Shown in pieces: positions 33,661 to 42,412 of a DNA stretch of 64,000 nucleotides. The DNA is from Psychroflexus halocasei (lineage in GTDB: Bacteria; Bacteroidota; Bacteroidia; Flavobacteriales; Flavobacteriaceae): positions 186,001 to 250,000 of the forward strand of contig NZ_FNQF01000004.1 in NCBI RefSeq assembly GCF_900107595.1. Direction: 5' to 3'. Each line of letters begins with the position of its first letter. Within the stretch, counting starts at the first letter, position 1. Position numbers and translations under genes: made by a program. The notes under the pieces were generated by a model. That model had not been told where the DNA came from and did not search any database. It worked only from the letters and a program-made list of their open reading frames with translations.

Positions 33661-34155
33661 ATGAAAATTTTTCGAAATTTATTAATTTTAGGAATCTTAG
33701 CATTCTCATTTAATGGTGCATTTGCACAGACAATTTCACAAAACGCATTAGGTTTAAGAATCGGCGACAACGATGGTTTTGGTGCTGAAGTTTCATACCA
33801 ACGTGCTTTATCTGAAAACAACAGATTAGAGATTGACTTAGGTTTAAGAAGCGGTAGCCATTATGATGGCTTTAAACTTGCTGGTATTTACCAATGGGTT
33901 TGGAACATTGAAGGCGGATTTAACTGGTACGCAGGTGCTGGTGCAGGTTTAGGTTCTTATGATTATGAAGACGATTATTACTTAAAAGATAATGGAAGCG
34001 AAACATTTGCATTAATCGCAGGTGATATCGGTATCGAATACAACTTCGATATTCCATTGATGTTATCTCTAGACTTCAGACCAGAAATCGGTTTCGGAAA
34101 TCATTATGATGACTTGGATTTTGATATCGCCTTAGGTATACGTTACCAATTCTAA
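33661..34155 (+). CDS. Small outer membrane beta-barrel protein
   Basis: A 164-residue exported protein from the ATG at 33661 (signal MKIFRNLLILGILAFSFNGAFAQ; the frame opens at 33634 but the earlier part is not signal-like). It has about eight alternating strands (LGLRIGDNDGFGAEVSYQRAL, WYAGAGAGLGSYDYEDDYY, LSLDFRPEIGFG) and ends in an aromatic residue (GIRYQF), the BAM signal. It resembles OmpA/OmpW-size barrels of Bacteroidota; function unknown. Its codons look selected for strong expression (regular GGT/GAA use) compared with the AT-rich neighbours. Confidence 0.75.
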   Translation: MKIFRNLLILGILAFSFNGAFAQTISQNALGLRIGDNDGFGAEVSYQRALSENNRLEIDLGLRSGSHYDGFKLAGIYQWVWNIEGGFNWYAGAGAGLGSYDYEDDYYLKDNGSETFALIAGDIGIEYNFDIPLMLSLDFRPEIGFGNHYDDLDFDIALGIRYQF

Positions 34156-34167
34156 ATTAAAAAATTA

Positions 34168-34626
34168 TTACTTTCGATGCTTTAGCTGCAAACCAGTTAA
34201 GAAGTTTCGAAGATACTGATCTAACAGCTGCTGATATTGCGGCTGTTTTTTTTGTCTTAAAAATGAGCTCAATTCATTTTTAGTAATTGGCATTTCAGCA
34301 AGCTCAAATAATGACAAAATATCATGAGATTTCAAATTAAGCGCAATCTTTAATTTTTTAAAGATTAAATTATTATCTAATCTTTGCTCAGGTTTCGGTT
34401 GCTCTCCTTCTCTTCTACCACGATATTTGTTAATCATTCCGTTTAAAAAAGTTGCCAGATTCTTATCAGATAAATTCACATAAGCTTCATCTTCTTCCTT
34501 TTTCATCCAATCGCTAATTTGAGCACGAGTGACCTCAGCATCTGCTTGAGCAAACATCTCGATCATTTGATCATCAGAGTAATCAAAAGTATAGCGAAGA
34601 CGTCTCAAAATATCGTTATTTGTCAT
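34168..34626 (-). CDS. DUF1456 (YehS) family protein
   Basis: A 152-residue cytoplasmic protein made of two similar helical halves: NNDILRRLRYTFDYSDDQMIEMF to AQISDWMKK (about 2-45) and NNLIFKKLKIALNLKSHDILSLF to ELSSFLRQKK (about 85-130). This duplication with the pattern NxxIxxxLRxxxxxxDxxxxxxF is the YehS/DUF1456 signature. No biochemical function is established. It is convergent with the barrel gene, 12 bases between stops. Confidence 0.9.
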   Translation of the reverse strand: MTNNDILRRLRYTFDYSDDQMIEMFAQADAEVTRAQISDWMKKEEDEAYVNLSDKNLATFLNGMINKYRGRREGEQPKPEQRLDNNLIFKKLKIALNLKSHDILSLFELAEMPITKNELSSFLRQKKQPQYQQLLDQYLRNFLTGLQLKHRK

Positions 34627-34836
34627 TTTATCAGAATTTTTGACAAAGTTAAATTAATAATTTCAATAGAGATTTAGATTTGCATTGAATAATTGGATCA
34701 CTTTATTCCAAGTCTTAACTTCATTTGTTAAGAAGGTCAATCTGAAATGGTAATATTGACTAAAAACTGATTTATATCTGTTCTTAAAGCTTCAGAAATA
34801 GATTTATATTTTGCACTTTTGCATAAAAACAGACAG

Positions 34837-36027
34837 ATGCCAAAGATTTCTAAGAAAGGTATTTTAATGCCTGAATCTCCAATCAGAAAATTAGCGCCTT
34901 ATGCTGAACAAGCAAAGGCTCAAAACAAAGAAATATATTTTTTAAATATTGGTCAACCCGATATTCCAACGCCTAAACACGCTTTGGATGCGGTCAAAAA
35001 TCATGATCTTGATATCCTATCTTATAGTCCTTCATCAGGTTTTGATTCTTACAAAACTAAACTTGCTGAATACTATCAAAAAAATGGTATCAGAATTACG
35101 AAAGATGAGCTTATCGTTTCAACAGGTGGCTCTGAGGCATTGATGTTTGCCATGGGAAGTGTCACAGATCCGGGTGATGAAATTATCATCCCTGAACCAT
35201 TTTATGCAAACTACAATGGTTTTGCAACAGCTTCAAACGTGACTGTTAAAGCTGTCAAGTCAAATTTTGAAGATAACTTCGCCTTGCCTGCTATTGAAAA
35301 ATTTGAAGAACAAATTACTTCAAAAACAAAAGCAATTGTGATGTGTAACCCTGGTAATCCAACTGGTTATTTGTACACAAAGGAAGAAGTGCAGCAATTA
35401 GCAGATTTAGCGATCAAACATGATATATTTATCATTGCTGATGAAGTTTACCGTGAGTTTACTTATGATGGTGCAAAGCATCACTCGATTATGAATGTTG
35501 AAGGTTTAGAAAATCACGCCATTATGGTTGATTCTGTTTCTAAACGTTACAGTATGTGTGGTGCACGTATTGGTTGTATCGTTTCTCGTAATAAAGAATT
35601 GATGAAAACAGCCATGAAATTTGCCCAAGCAAGATTAAGTCCTCCGACTTTCGCACAAATTGCAAGTGAGGCTGCTCTTGACACGACAAATGAATATTTT
35701 GAGGAAGTTAATAAAGAATACGTCAGCAGAAGAGACACTTTAATCGAGGCGCTTTCTAAAGTTGAAGGTGTAAAAGTAGCAAAGCCAAAGGGTGCTTTTT
35801 ACTGTATTGCAGAATTGCCTGTTGATGATGCTGAGGATTTTGCTAAATGGCTTTTATCTGATTTTGATTATAACGGAAAAACGGTGATGGTTGCACCTGC
35901 AGCAGGTTTTTACTCAACACCAAACACAGGTTTAAATCAAATCAGAATTGCTTACGTTTTAGAAGAAAAACACATTTTAGATGCTGTTTCTATTTTAGAG
36001 GAAGCTTTAAAAGCTTACAAAAGTTGA
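34837..36027 (+). CDS. Class I/II pyridoxal-phosphate aminotransferase
   Basis: A 396-residue fold-type I aminotransferase. The start at 34837 is preferred; a TTG at 34819 would add six residues. Key motifs: STGGSEALMFA (PLP phosphate loop), NPGNPTG with Asn174, IIADEVYREF with Asp202, and SVSKRYSMCGARIG with the Schiff-base Lys236. It is close to aspartate/aromatic aminotransferases (AspC type). The pathway cannot be set from the sequence alone. Its stop codon overlaps the TTG start of murB. Confidence 0.88.
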   Translation: MPKISKKGILMPESPIRKLAPYAEQAKAQNKEIYFLNIGQPDIPTPKHALDAVKNHDLDILSYSPSSGFDSYKTKLAEYYQKNGIRITKDELIVSTGGSEALMFAMGSVTDPGDEIIIPEPFYANYNGFATASNVTVKAVKSNFEDNFALPAIEKFEEQITSKTKAIVMCNPGNPTGYLYTKEEVQQLADLAIKHDIFIIADEVYREFTYDGAKHHSIMNVEGLENHAIMVDSVSKRYSMCGARIGCIVSRNKELMKTAMKFAQARLSPPTFAQIASEAALDTTNEYFEEVNKEYVSRRDTLIEALSKVEGVKVAKPKGAFYCIAELPVDDAEDFAKWLLSDFDYNGKTVMVAPAAGFYSTPNTGLNQIRIAYVLEEKHILDAVSILEEALKAYKS

Positions 36028-37037
36028 TTAAAATCATCAAAAACAAGTCTCTTAAAGAGCTGAATACTTTTGGAATAAATGTTCTTGCAGAACAATACAT
36101 TTCTATTTCAAAAGAAGAAGAATTACAAGAAGTTCTCAGACGCATTTACGCGTCTGAGATTTTTATTTTAGGAGGAGGCAGCAATATGTTGCTCACTAAA
36201 AACATAGATAAAACAGTTGTCCACATTAATCTAAAAGGTATTGAAATCCTTGAGGAAACTGATGATTATATTGACCTTAAAGTCGCCGCTGGAGAAAACT
36301 GGCATCAATTTGTAATGTTCTGTGTCAATCATGATTATGGAGGTTTGGAGAATCTTTCATTAATCCCTGGTTATGTGGGTACTTCTCCCATTCAAAATAT
36401 AGGTGCTTATGGTGTTGAGCTCAAAGATCATTTTTTGTCTTGTAGAGCGATTCATAGACAAACATCAGATTTTAAAACTTTTACAGCTGAAGATTGCGAG
36501 TTTGGTTACCGTCAATCTATTTTCAAAAATAAACTGAAAGACCAATATATTATCACAAGTGTTAATTTTAGACTTTCTAAAAAGAATCACAAACAAACAC
36601 TTGATTATGGAGCTATCAAAGAAACATTAGCGAGTAGAGCAATTTCATCTCCAACTATTAAAGATATTTCTGATGCTGTGATTACCATAAGATCAAGTAA
36701 GCTACCTAACCCAAATGAACTGGGTAACTCCGGAAGTTTCTTTAAGAATCCTGTTATTTCTGCTGAAAAGTTTAAAAAATTATCAGAAAAAGAAAGTTTA
36801 CGCTATTATGAATTACCTGATGGTACCTTTAAAATTCCTGCAGGATGGTTGATTGATCAAGTTGGTTTGAAAGGTTATCGAGATGAAGATGCAGGAGTTC
36901 ACAAAAATCAAGCTTTGGTTCTTGTTAATCATGGAAACGCTACAGGTGAAGATATTCTCAATTTATCAAAATTTGTACAAAGTAAAGTAAAAGAGCGTTT
37001 TAACATCGAATTACAACCAGAAGTCAACATATTTTAG
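36024..37037 (+). CDS. murB: UDP-N-acetylenolpyruvoylglucosamine reductase
   Basis: A 337-residue type I MurB. FAD binding: FILGGGSNMLLT (48-59) and LIPGYVGTSPIQNIGAYGVE (113-132). Catalytic: YRQS (Arg163 region), Ser238 in NSGSFFKNP, and a Glu in the C-terminal LQPEVNIF. It reduces UDP-GlcNAc-enolpyruvate to UDP-MurNAc for peptidoglycan synthesis. It starts with TTG overlapping the aminotransferase stop (TTGA); no in-frame ATG lies before the NTFGI motif, so the TTG is well supported. Confidence 0.95.
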   Translation: MIKIIKNKSLKELNTFGINVLAEQYISISKEEELQEVLRRIYASEIFILGGGSNMLLTKNIDKTVVHINLKGIEILEETDDYIDLKVAAGENWHQFVMFCVNHDYGGLENLSLIPGYVGTSPIQNIGAYGVELKDHFLSCRAIHRQTSDFKTFTAEDCEFGYRQSIFKNKLKDQYIITSVNFRLSKKNHKQTLDYGAIKETLASRAISSPTIKDISDAVITIRSSKLPNPNELGNSGSFFKNPVISAEKFKKLSEKESLRYYELPDGTFKIPAGWLIDQVGLKGYRDEDAGVHKNQALVLVNHGNATGEDILNLSKFVQSKVKERFNIELQPEVNIF

Positions 37038-37059
37038 TTAGATTCATTAAATTTGTATT

Positions 37060-37263
37060 ATGAAATTATTATTAATCACACTCGTATTATTAGGCCTTGC
37101 AGTTGCAGGAATTGCAATCAAAATTTGGGGTAAAAAAGATGGTAAATTTGCAGGAACATGTGCAAGTCAAAGTCCTTACTTAAATAAGGAAGGGCAATCT
37201 TGTAGTTTCTGTGGAAAAACTCCTGAGGAACAAATAGACTGCGACGGCTCTGATAAAAAATAA
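37060..37263 (+). CDS. Small Cys-rich membrane-anchored protein next to murB
   Basis: A 67-residue protein with one N-terminal helix (LLLITLVLLGLAVAGIAIKIW) and a short tail with four cysteines in TCASQ, SCSFCGKT and IDCDG. The spacing resembles a small zinc- or iron-binding knuckle. I believe similar short proteins sit next to murB in other flavobacteria, but no function is known. It lies 22 bases after murB and 8 before the glycosyltransferase gene. Confidence 0.7.
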   Translation: MKLLLITLVLLGLAVAGIAIKIWGKKDGKFAGTCASQSPYLNKEGQSCSFCGKTPEEQIDCDGSDKK

Positions 37264-37271
37264 GCACTATC

Positions 37272-38360
37272 TTGTGGCTTAATTTTTTATTCACCATGTA
37301 TATTGGGGCTTTTTTATATCAAATAGCCTTAAATCTCTTTTTTCTAAAAACAAAGCTAACTTCAAAAAGTCAAGTTTATAAAGAAAATGATAATTCAGGA
37401 ATTTCCATTATCGTTTGTGCTCATAATGAAGCATTTAATTTAAACAAAAATCTAAACTCACTTCTTAATCAAAAAGGAGTTTCATTTGAAGTTATTGTTG
37501 TAAATGATCACTCGACTGATGCTACATTTTCAGTTTTAAAAAATTTTCAAGAGAAAAATTCTCTATTAAAATGTATTCATCTCAACTCAAAGCAAAAGTC
37601 AAAGAGAAAAGCTTTGACTGCTGGCGTTAAAGCTGCCACATATGAAAATATTTTGGTCACTGATGCAGATTGCCAACCTGCTAATGAAAATTGGGCCAGT
37701 TTATTTCTGAGTAAAACCACTCAAGAAAAGCAAATGATTTTAGGTGTTTCTCCATATTATTTGGAAAAAACTTATGTCAATCAATTAATCCAAATTGAAA
37801 CATTTCAGACAGCAATTCAATTTTTAAGTTTTGCTAAAAACCGAATTGCTTACATGGGCTTAGGTCGAAATATGGCTTTTACAAAAGACATATTTCAAAA
37901 ATATAGCCAATATGAAGTTGATAAAAAAATGACCTCAGGCGATGATGATATGTTTGTGCAGCGTGTACCTCAACAATATATTGACATCTTAACTTCACCT
38001 GAAAGTTTTACCTTTAGTCAAGGTAAACAAAACCTTAAAAGTTGGTGGCGCCAAAAAAGAAGACATTATACCACTGCTCCATCTTATAAACTTAAAGATC
38101 AAATTTTACTTTCCATAAATGGTTTAAGTTTGTTGGTATTCTGGTTAGCAAGCACCTTCTTAATATCCTACTCTCTAAAAGTTTTGTGGATTATTGCGAT
38201 TTTTATTATCATAAAATCATTTGTTTTTAAGAAGCATCTCAAGCTGAACAATCAGCAAGAAATTAAGTGGTATTGGCCGTTATTGGATTTAAATTTAGTT
38301 ATCTTTCAAACATTAATCATTTTACAAAACTTGTTTTACAAACCTAAATTCTGGTCTTAA
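37272..38360 (+). CDS. Membrane glycosyltransferase family 2
   Basis: A 362-residue protein with an N-terminal helix, a GT-A domain and C-terminal helices (about 285-355). GT2 motifs: SIIVCAHNEAFNL, VIVVNDHSTDATF, LVTDADCQP (DxD-type metal site), SGDDDMFVQRV (acceptor acid) and SWWRQKRRHY (QxxRW-like). It probably makes or modifies an envelope polysaccharide or glycolipid. The start is TTG at 37272 or, less likely, the ATG at 37296, which would shorten the first helix. It is in a run with murB and the sigma factor gene. Confidence 0.85.
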   Translation: MWLNFLFTMYIGAFLYQIALNLFFLKTKLTSKSQVYKENDNSGISIIVCAHNEAFNLNKNLNSLLNQKGVSFEVIVVNDHSTDATFSVLKNFQEKNSLLKCIHLNSKQKSKRKALTAGVKAATYENILVTDADCQPANENWASLFLSKTTQEKQMILGVSPYYLEKTYVNQLIQIETFQTAIQFLSFAKNRIAYMGLGRNMAFTKDIFQKYSQYEVDKKMTSGDDDMFVQRVPQQYIDILTSPESFTFSQGKQNLKSWWRQKRRHYTTAPSYKLKDQILLSINGLSLLVFWLASTFLISYSLKVLWIIAIFIIIKSFVFKKHLKLNNQQEIKWYWPLLDLNLVIFQTLIILQNLFYKPKFWS

Positions 38361-38366
38361 GTAAGA

Positions 38367-38909
38367 ATGGCATCTGACGAAATAAATATCAAAAAAGCAA
38401 AAGAAGGTCATCAAACTGCGTTTAAAAAATTACTTGATAAGTATTGGGATAGCGTTTATGCTTTTCAGTTAAAGCGTACACAAAATGTCTATGACACAGA
38501 AGAAATTTGTATCCAGACATTTTCACGTGCTTTTGATAAGTTAGATCAATATCAAGAACAGTATAACTTCAAAACTTGGTTATTGACGATTTCGAAAAAT
38601 ATTCAAATAGATTTACATCGCAAAAAAAACATCAAAACATCTGATATTGATGCTGATAATGCATATCAAATCGCTGACATTGAGCCCACAGTTGAAGACA
38701 AAATAATTACCGAGCAAAATTTATCAAAATTGCTTGGACATATTAAAACTCTCAAACCTCATTATCAAGAAGTGATTCATTTAAGATATTTCAAAGAGTT
38801 GAGTTATAAAGCCATTGCTGAAGAATTGAATCAACCCATCAACAATATTAAGGTTAAACTTTTAAGAGCAAAAAAACTATTAGCTGAAAGCATCAAAAAA
38901 GTTGAATAG
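38367..38909 (+). CDS. ECF-like sigma-70 family RNA polymerase sigma factor
   Basis: A 180-residue sigma factor with region 2 (about 10-80; AFKKLLDKYWDSVYAFQLKR, DTEEICIQTFSRAFDKLDQY, FKTWLLTISKNIQIDLHRKK) and region 4 (about 115-175; LKPHYQEVIHLRYFKELSYK, AIAEELNQPINNIKVKLLRA). No anti-sigma gene is adjacent. It begins 6 bases after the glycosyltransferase gene, so it may be read with murB, which ties it to envelope homeostasis (inference). Confidence 0.88.
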   Translation: MASDEINIKKAKEGHQTAFKKLLDKYWDSVYAFQLKRTQNVYDTEEICIQTFSRAFDKLDQYQEQYNFKTWLLTISKNIQIDLHRKKNIKTSDIDADNAYQIADIEPTVEDKIITEQNLSKLLGHIKTLKPHYQEVIHLRYFKELSYKAIAEELNQPINNIKVKLLRAKKLLAESIKKVE

Positions 38910-39089
38910 CGTATATCTTCATCATTATTTCATAAGCCTATAATTAAATAAATCATCTAAAAAAAACAGTTAAGTCGCTTAAAGTAAGAGCTGTTTGAAA
39001 TATTTTTGGATTTTATCTTAAAAAACATATAATATTCTTTCTTAAACCCTAAAAAAGCTTAAAACTAACTCAAAAGGATTAATTTTTCG

Positions 39090-39097
39090 TATTTTTG
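39090..39097 (+). promoter_or_regulatory. -7 element TAttTTTG of the ornithine cyclodeaminase gene
   Basis: An exact TAnnTTTG match 30 bases before the ATG at 39128. Confidence 0.55.
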
Positions 39098-39127
39098 CAC
39101 TTGAATAAATAAATTAAATTACGCAAA

Positions 39128-40135
39128 ATGAAAGCTTTACAGATAGAGGATATTAAAAAAATGGTTAGTACAATAGGATACCCAAAATTCTATGAAAAAC
39201 TAATTAAAACCTTAGAAGAAGATTATTCAAACTGGGAAACATTCGATAAAACACCTAGACTTGCAAATCATGTTCCGGATGGGGTTATTGAATTAATGCC
39301 AATATCTAATGATAAATTATATAGTTTTAAATATGTTAATGGACATCCTAAAAATCCATTGCAAAACCATATGACTGTCATGGGGACAGGACAATTGTCT
39401 GAGGTTTCAACTGGTGCGCCTTTGATGTACACAGAAATGACATTATTAACAGCCTTAAGAACTGCTGCAAACTCAGTGATGGCTGCTAGGTATATGGCAA
39501 AAAAAGAATCAAAAGTTTTGACATTGATCGGAACTGGAGCGCAAAGTGAATTCCAATTTTTAGCCTTTAAAGAATACTTCCCGCTTGAGGAAGTTCGTTA
39601 TTTTGACACTGATCCAAAGGCTATGGACAAGTTTGAGCGTAACATGAAAAGTTTTGACATGAAACTAACACGTTGCGAAAATGCAAAAGAAGCTGTTCAA
39701 GGTGCAGACATTATCACAGTTTGTACTGCCGATAAAAGATACCAAACAATCTTAACTAAAGACATGATTACTTCTGATGTTTACATCAATGCTATTGGTG
39801 GAGACTGCCCAGGAAAAACTGAAATTGGTAAAGATTTAGTTGAATCTTCTTTTATTGTATGTGAATTTTTAGAGCAATGTAAAATTGAAGGTGAAATTCA
39901 ACAATTGGCTGACGACTTTACTTGTACAGAGTTATATGAAGTTGTGAGAGGAGAAAAGAAAGTAAATGTTGAAACACATGGAACTATTCTTTTTGATTCT
40001 GTTGGTTTTGCTATCGAAGATTACTCTGCTTTGAGATTAACTTATGATTTAGCAAAAGAATTAAACATAGGAACTGAAATGAATTTTATTCCTGAACTTG
40101 ATGATGTGAAAAATTTATTTCAATTAATGTCATAA
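39128..40135 (+). CDS. Ornithine cyclodeaminase
   Basis: A 335-residue enzyme of the ornithine cyclodeaminase/mu-crystallin family. Substrate side: GHPKNPLQNHMTVMGTGQLS and LLTALRTAANSVMAARYMA. NAD-binding: LTLIGTGAQSEFQFLAF and VRYFDTDPKA. INAIGGDCPGKTEI contains the aspartate required for deamination in true ornithine cyclodeaminases, which favours conversion of L-ornithine to L-proline and ammonia over ketimine reductase activity. It stands alone, between its own promoter and a strong terminator. Confidence 0.88.
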   Translation: MKALQIEDIKKMVSTIGYPKFYEKLIKTLEEDYSNWETFDKTPRLANHVPDGVIELMPISNDKLYSFKYVNGHPKNPLQNHMTVMGTGQLSEVSTGAPLMYTEMTLLTALRTAANSVMAARYMAKKESKVLTLIGTGAQSEFQFLAFKEYFPLEEVRYFDTDPKAMDKFERNMKSFDMKLTRCENAKEAVQGADIITVCTADKRYQTILTKDMITSDVYINAIGGDCPGKTEIGKDLVESSFIVCEFLEQCKIEGEIQQLADDFTCTELYEVVRGEKKVNVETHGTILFDSVGFAIEDYSALRLTYDLAKELNIGTEMNFIPELDDVKNLFQLMS

Positions 40136-40154
40136 ATTATATTTTGATATTTAC

Positions 40155-40192
40155 AAAAAAAGCTGTCTCATTAATTTGAGACAGCTTTTTTT
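40155..40192. terminator. Bidirectional hairpin terminator
   Basis: A perfect 16-base stem (40155-40170 with 40177-40192), a 6-base loop, and A/T runs on both sides. It lies between the convergent ornithine cyclodeaminase and rhodanese genes and can serve both. Confidence 0.88.
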
Positions 40193-40219
40193 ATGGTGAA
40201 AACTTCTTCAAGTTTAAAT

Positions 40220-40603
40220 TTAATAACAATCAGTTTTTGCCTTTTCCCAAAGCAACATGCCACCTTTAAGATCGTAAATATTTTTATAGCCTAAATTCTC
40301 AAGAATTTCAGAAGCTTTTCCACTTCTGTTTCCTGAACGGCAATACACTAATATTTTTTTGTCTTCAGGTAACTTGCTAAGTTGTTCTTTAAAATCATCA
40401 TCAAAGAAATTGATTAAAGTTGAATTTTTGATGTGTCCATTTTTGTATTCTTTTGGAGTTCTAACATCGATAATCTGAACATCATCCGATTTCATTTTAT
40501 CACAAAATTCTTGCGGACTTAAAATTTCATGTTTTTCCTGTGCTTGGATTTCAGATAAAAGTCCAAATGATAAAAAAGCGACTATTGTTATAAGAGTTCT
40601 CAT
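40220..40603 (-). CDS. Exported rhodanese-like protein
   Basis: A 127-residue protein with a signal peptide (MRTLITIVAFLSFGLLSEIQAQ) and one rhodanese domain: VQIIDVRTPKEYKNGHI and the active loop VYCRSGNRS with Cys88. It should act in the periplasm on sulfane sulfur. It is a different lineage from the cytoplasmic rhodanese at 6324. The 300 bases upstream hold no other gene. Confidence 0.9.
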   Translation of the reverse strand: MRTLITIVAFLSFGLLSEIQAQEKHEILSPQEFCDKMKSDDVQIIDVRTPKEYKNGHIKNSTLINFFDDDFKEQLSKLPEDKKILVYCRSGNRSGKASEILENLGYKNIYDLKGGMLLWEKAKTDCY

Positions 40604-40903
40604 TGGTTTTATAATTTTTCAGGTTGATAACGTCGTTTTAAATAAAATTTAAACAATGGTTTTATGCAATTGTATTTCAGCAAAGGATTTTAAATTTCCT
40701 AATGTTCTATCTAAATATTGTATCAACAAAAATAGAGATTTAATAGCTGATGAAAAGTTAAGACAATGTTTATTTTAATGACAGTATTTTTTTTGAAATA
40801 GTCTTAATTTATATCATTAAAAAAACATATTGCAAAATAACTGGCTTTAGTCATGTTTTTAGATTAAAATAAAATTTAATTTTGGTATAATATTAAGTTT
40901 ACA
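40604..40903. other. Intergenic region without a recognised gene
   Basis: About 300 AT-rich bases between the divergent rhodanese and SLC13 genes. The only element I can support is the -7 box at 40877-40884. No frame looks coding and no strong hairpin was seen. Confidence 0.6.
40877..40884 (+). promoter_or_regulatory. -7 element TAatTTTG of the SLC13 gene
   Basis: An exact TAnnTTTG match 19 bases before the ATG at 40904. Confidence 0.5.
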
Positions 40904-42343
40904 ATGAATCAAGACTCAAGATCATATTCGCGAAAGTTTTTCAATAAAATTAACTCGACAATTAACTGGAAAAGCAGATCTATACAATTTGTAGCTTCTT
41001 TTTTAATTGCTTTGGTTTTAAATTATTTTATCAGTGGAACCTCTTTAGATGAAGCACAGAGTTCTGTACTTTTCATACTTATATTTGCAATCGGTTTGTG
41101 GGTAACAGAAGCAATTCCGCCTTTTGCCGTCGGTATTCTCATCATTGGTTATTTGGTTTTTACGATGAGTAATCTCGAATCAGAAAACGTTAAACAGTAT
41201 ATTCAAACATGGTCAGACTCTGTGATTTGGCTCTTTTTAGGTGGTTTTTTTATAGCCGAAGCTATGAAAAAAACGGCTCTTGATATTGCTTTACTTAAAT
41301 TTTCAGTGCCTTATTTTGGAAATAAGTCTAAAAATATATTACTTGGATTAATGATCATTACTGCTTTCTTATCCATGTTGATGAGTAATACTGCGACAAC
41401 AGCGATGATGATTGCGAGCATCTCTCCTATTATTTATAAACTTGGCAAAAAAGCGCCATTGACAAAAGCTTTGTTGATTGGTATTCCTTCTGCAGCAGCA
41501 ATTGGCGGGATGGGAACCATTATTGGTTCTGCGCCTAACGCCATTGCCGTCGGAGCCTTAGATGGCATTGGCATCCGCATTAGTTTTCTTGAGTGGATGA
41601 TGTTTGGTATTCCTGTTGCCATGATCTTGATTTTATTCTTTTGGCAGGCTTTGCTCAAGAAATATAAAATTAAAACAAGTAATTTGTCCCTTGATTTTCT
41701 CACGAATCAACAACTCACTCTCGACAACGAGAAAAACGAAATCACTAAATTACAAACTCGAATTACAATCATTATTATTTTAACCAGTTTACTTTTCTGG
41801 TTAACCTCGCAGTGGACAGGCATTCCTGTTGCTGGTGTTTCTGGAATTCCGATTGTTGGTTTGACAATGTTCAGAATTCTCGATGCCGATGATATGCGAA
41901 AATTACCTTGGGATACCTTAATGCTAGTTGCCGGAGGTTTGTCTCTTGGTATTGCCGTTCAACAGCAAGGCTTAACCGATTACTTCATTAGTTTTATCAA
42001 TTTAGAGTCTCTGAATTATTACGTTTTACTTTTCGTATTTGCCATCATTAGTGTTGTTTTTTCAAACTTTATGAGTAACACAGCAACAACAACTATTATG
42101 GTGCCTTTAGCACTTTCGGTCACGGCAGCTTTACCAGGAATTTCAGATGAAATTATTCCTTTAATTATCGCTTTAACCGCTTCTTGTGCATTGTTACTCC
42201 CAGTGTCAACACCACCTAATGCGATTGCATTCAGTACAGGAAAATTACAACAATCAGACTTTAGGTTTGGTGGTATTTTAATCGGATTTTTAGGCCCTAT
42301 TATCGTGATTTCATGGATACTCCTCTTGCAATTATTTGTTTAA
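40904..42343 (+). CDS. SLC13/DASS family anion:Na+ symporter
   Basis: A 479-residue transporter with about 11-12 helices and the two inverted repeats of the DASS fold. Each repeat carries the SNT motif: MLMSNTATTAMMIASISP and NFMSNTATTTIMVPLALS, paired with GTIIGSAPNAIAVG and LPVSTPPNAIAFSTG. The opening IGLWVTEAIPPFAVGILI is typical. It imports dicarboxylates such as succinate, or citrate, with sodium. It is monocistronic with its own promoter. Confidence 0.92.
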   Translation: MNQDSRSYSRKFFNKINSTINWKSRSIQFVASFLIALVLNYFISGTSLDEAQSSVLFILIFAIGLWVTEAIPPFAVGILIIGYLVFTMSNLESENVKQYIQTWSDSVIWLFLGGFFIAEAMKKTALDIALLKFSVPYFGNKSKNILLGLMIITAFLSMLMSNTATTAMMIASISPIIYKLGKKAPLTKALLIGIPSAAAIGGMGTIIGSAPNAIAVGALDGIGIRISFLEWMMFGIPVAMILILFFWQALLKKYKIKTSNLSLDFLTNQQLTLDNEKNEITKLQTRITIIIILTSLLFWLTSQWTGIPVAGVSGIPIVGLTMFRILDADDMRKLPWDTLMLVAGGLSLGIAVQQQGLTDYFISFINLESLNYYVLLFVFAIISVVFSNFMSNTATTTIMVPLALSVTAALPGISDEIIPLIIALTASCALLLPVSTPPNAIAFSTGKLQQSDFRFGGILIGFLGPIIVISWILLLQLFV

Positions 42344-42400
42344 ATATCATTTGCTTAAAAAGAATTTTACACTAAAAAACAGCAAATCCAAACAATGCCT

Positions 42401-42408
42401 TATTTTTG
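42401..42408 (+). promoter_or_regulatory. -7 element TAttTTTG immediately before rlmD
   Basis: An exact consensus match that ends 4 bases before the ATG at 42413, so the transcript should begin at or very near the start codon. Confidence 0.5.
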
Positions 42409-42412
42409 CGGC

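Noticed and set aside
38955-38998. Short inverted repeat after the sigma factor gene
   Set aside because: Only about six bases pair, with a long interrupted loop, so it is too weak to call a terminator.
41434-41703. 89-codon open frame on the minus strand inside the SLC13 gene
   Set aside because: Shadow of a conserved transporter repeat; no start context or homology signal.
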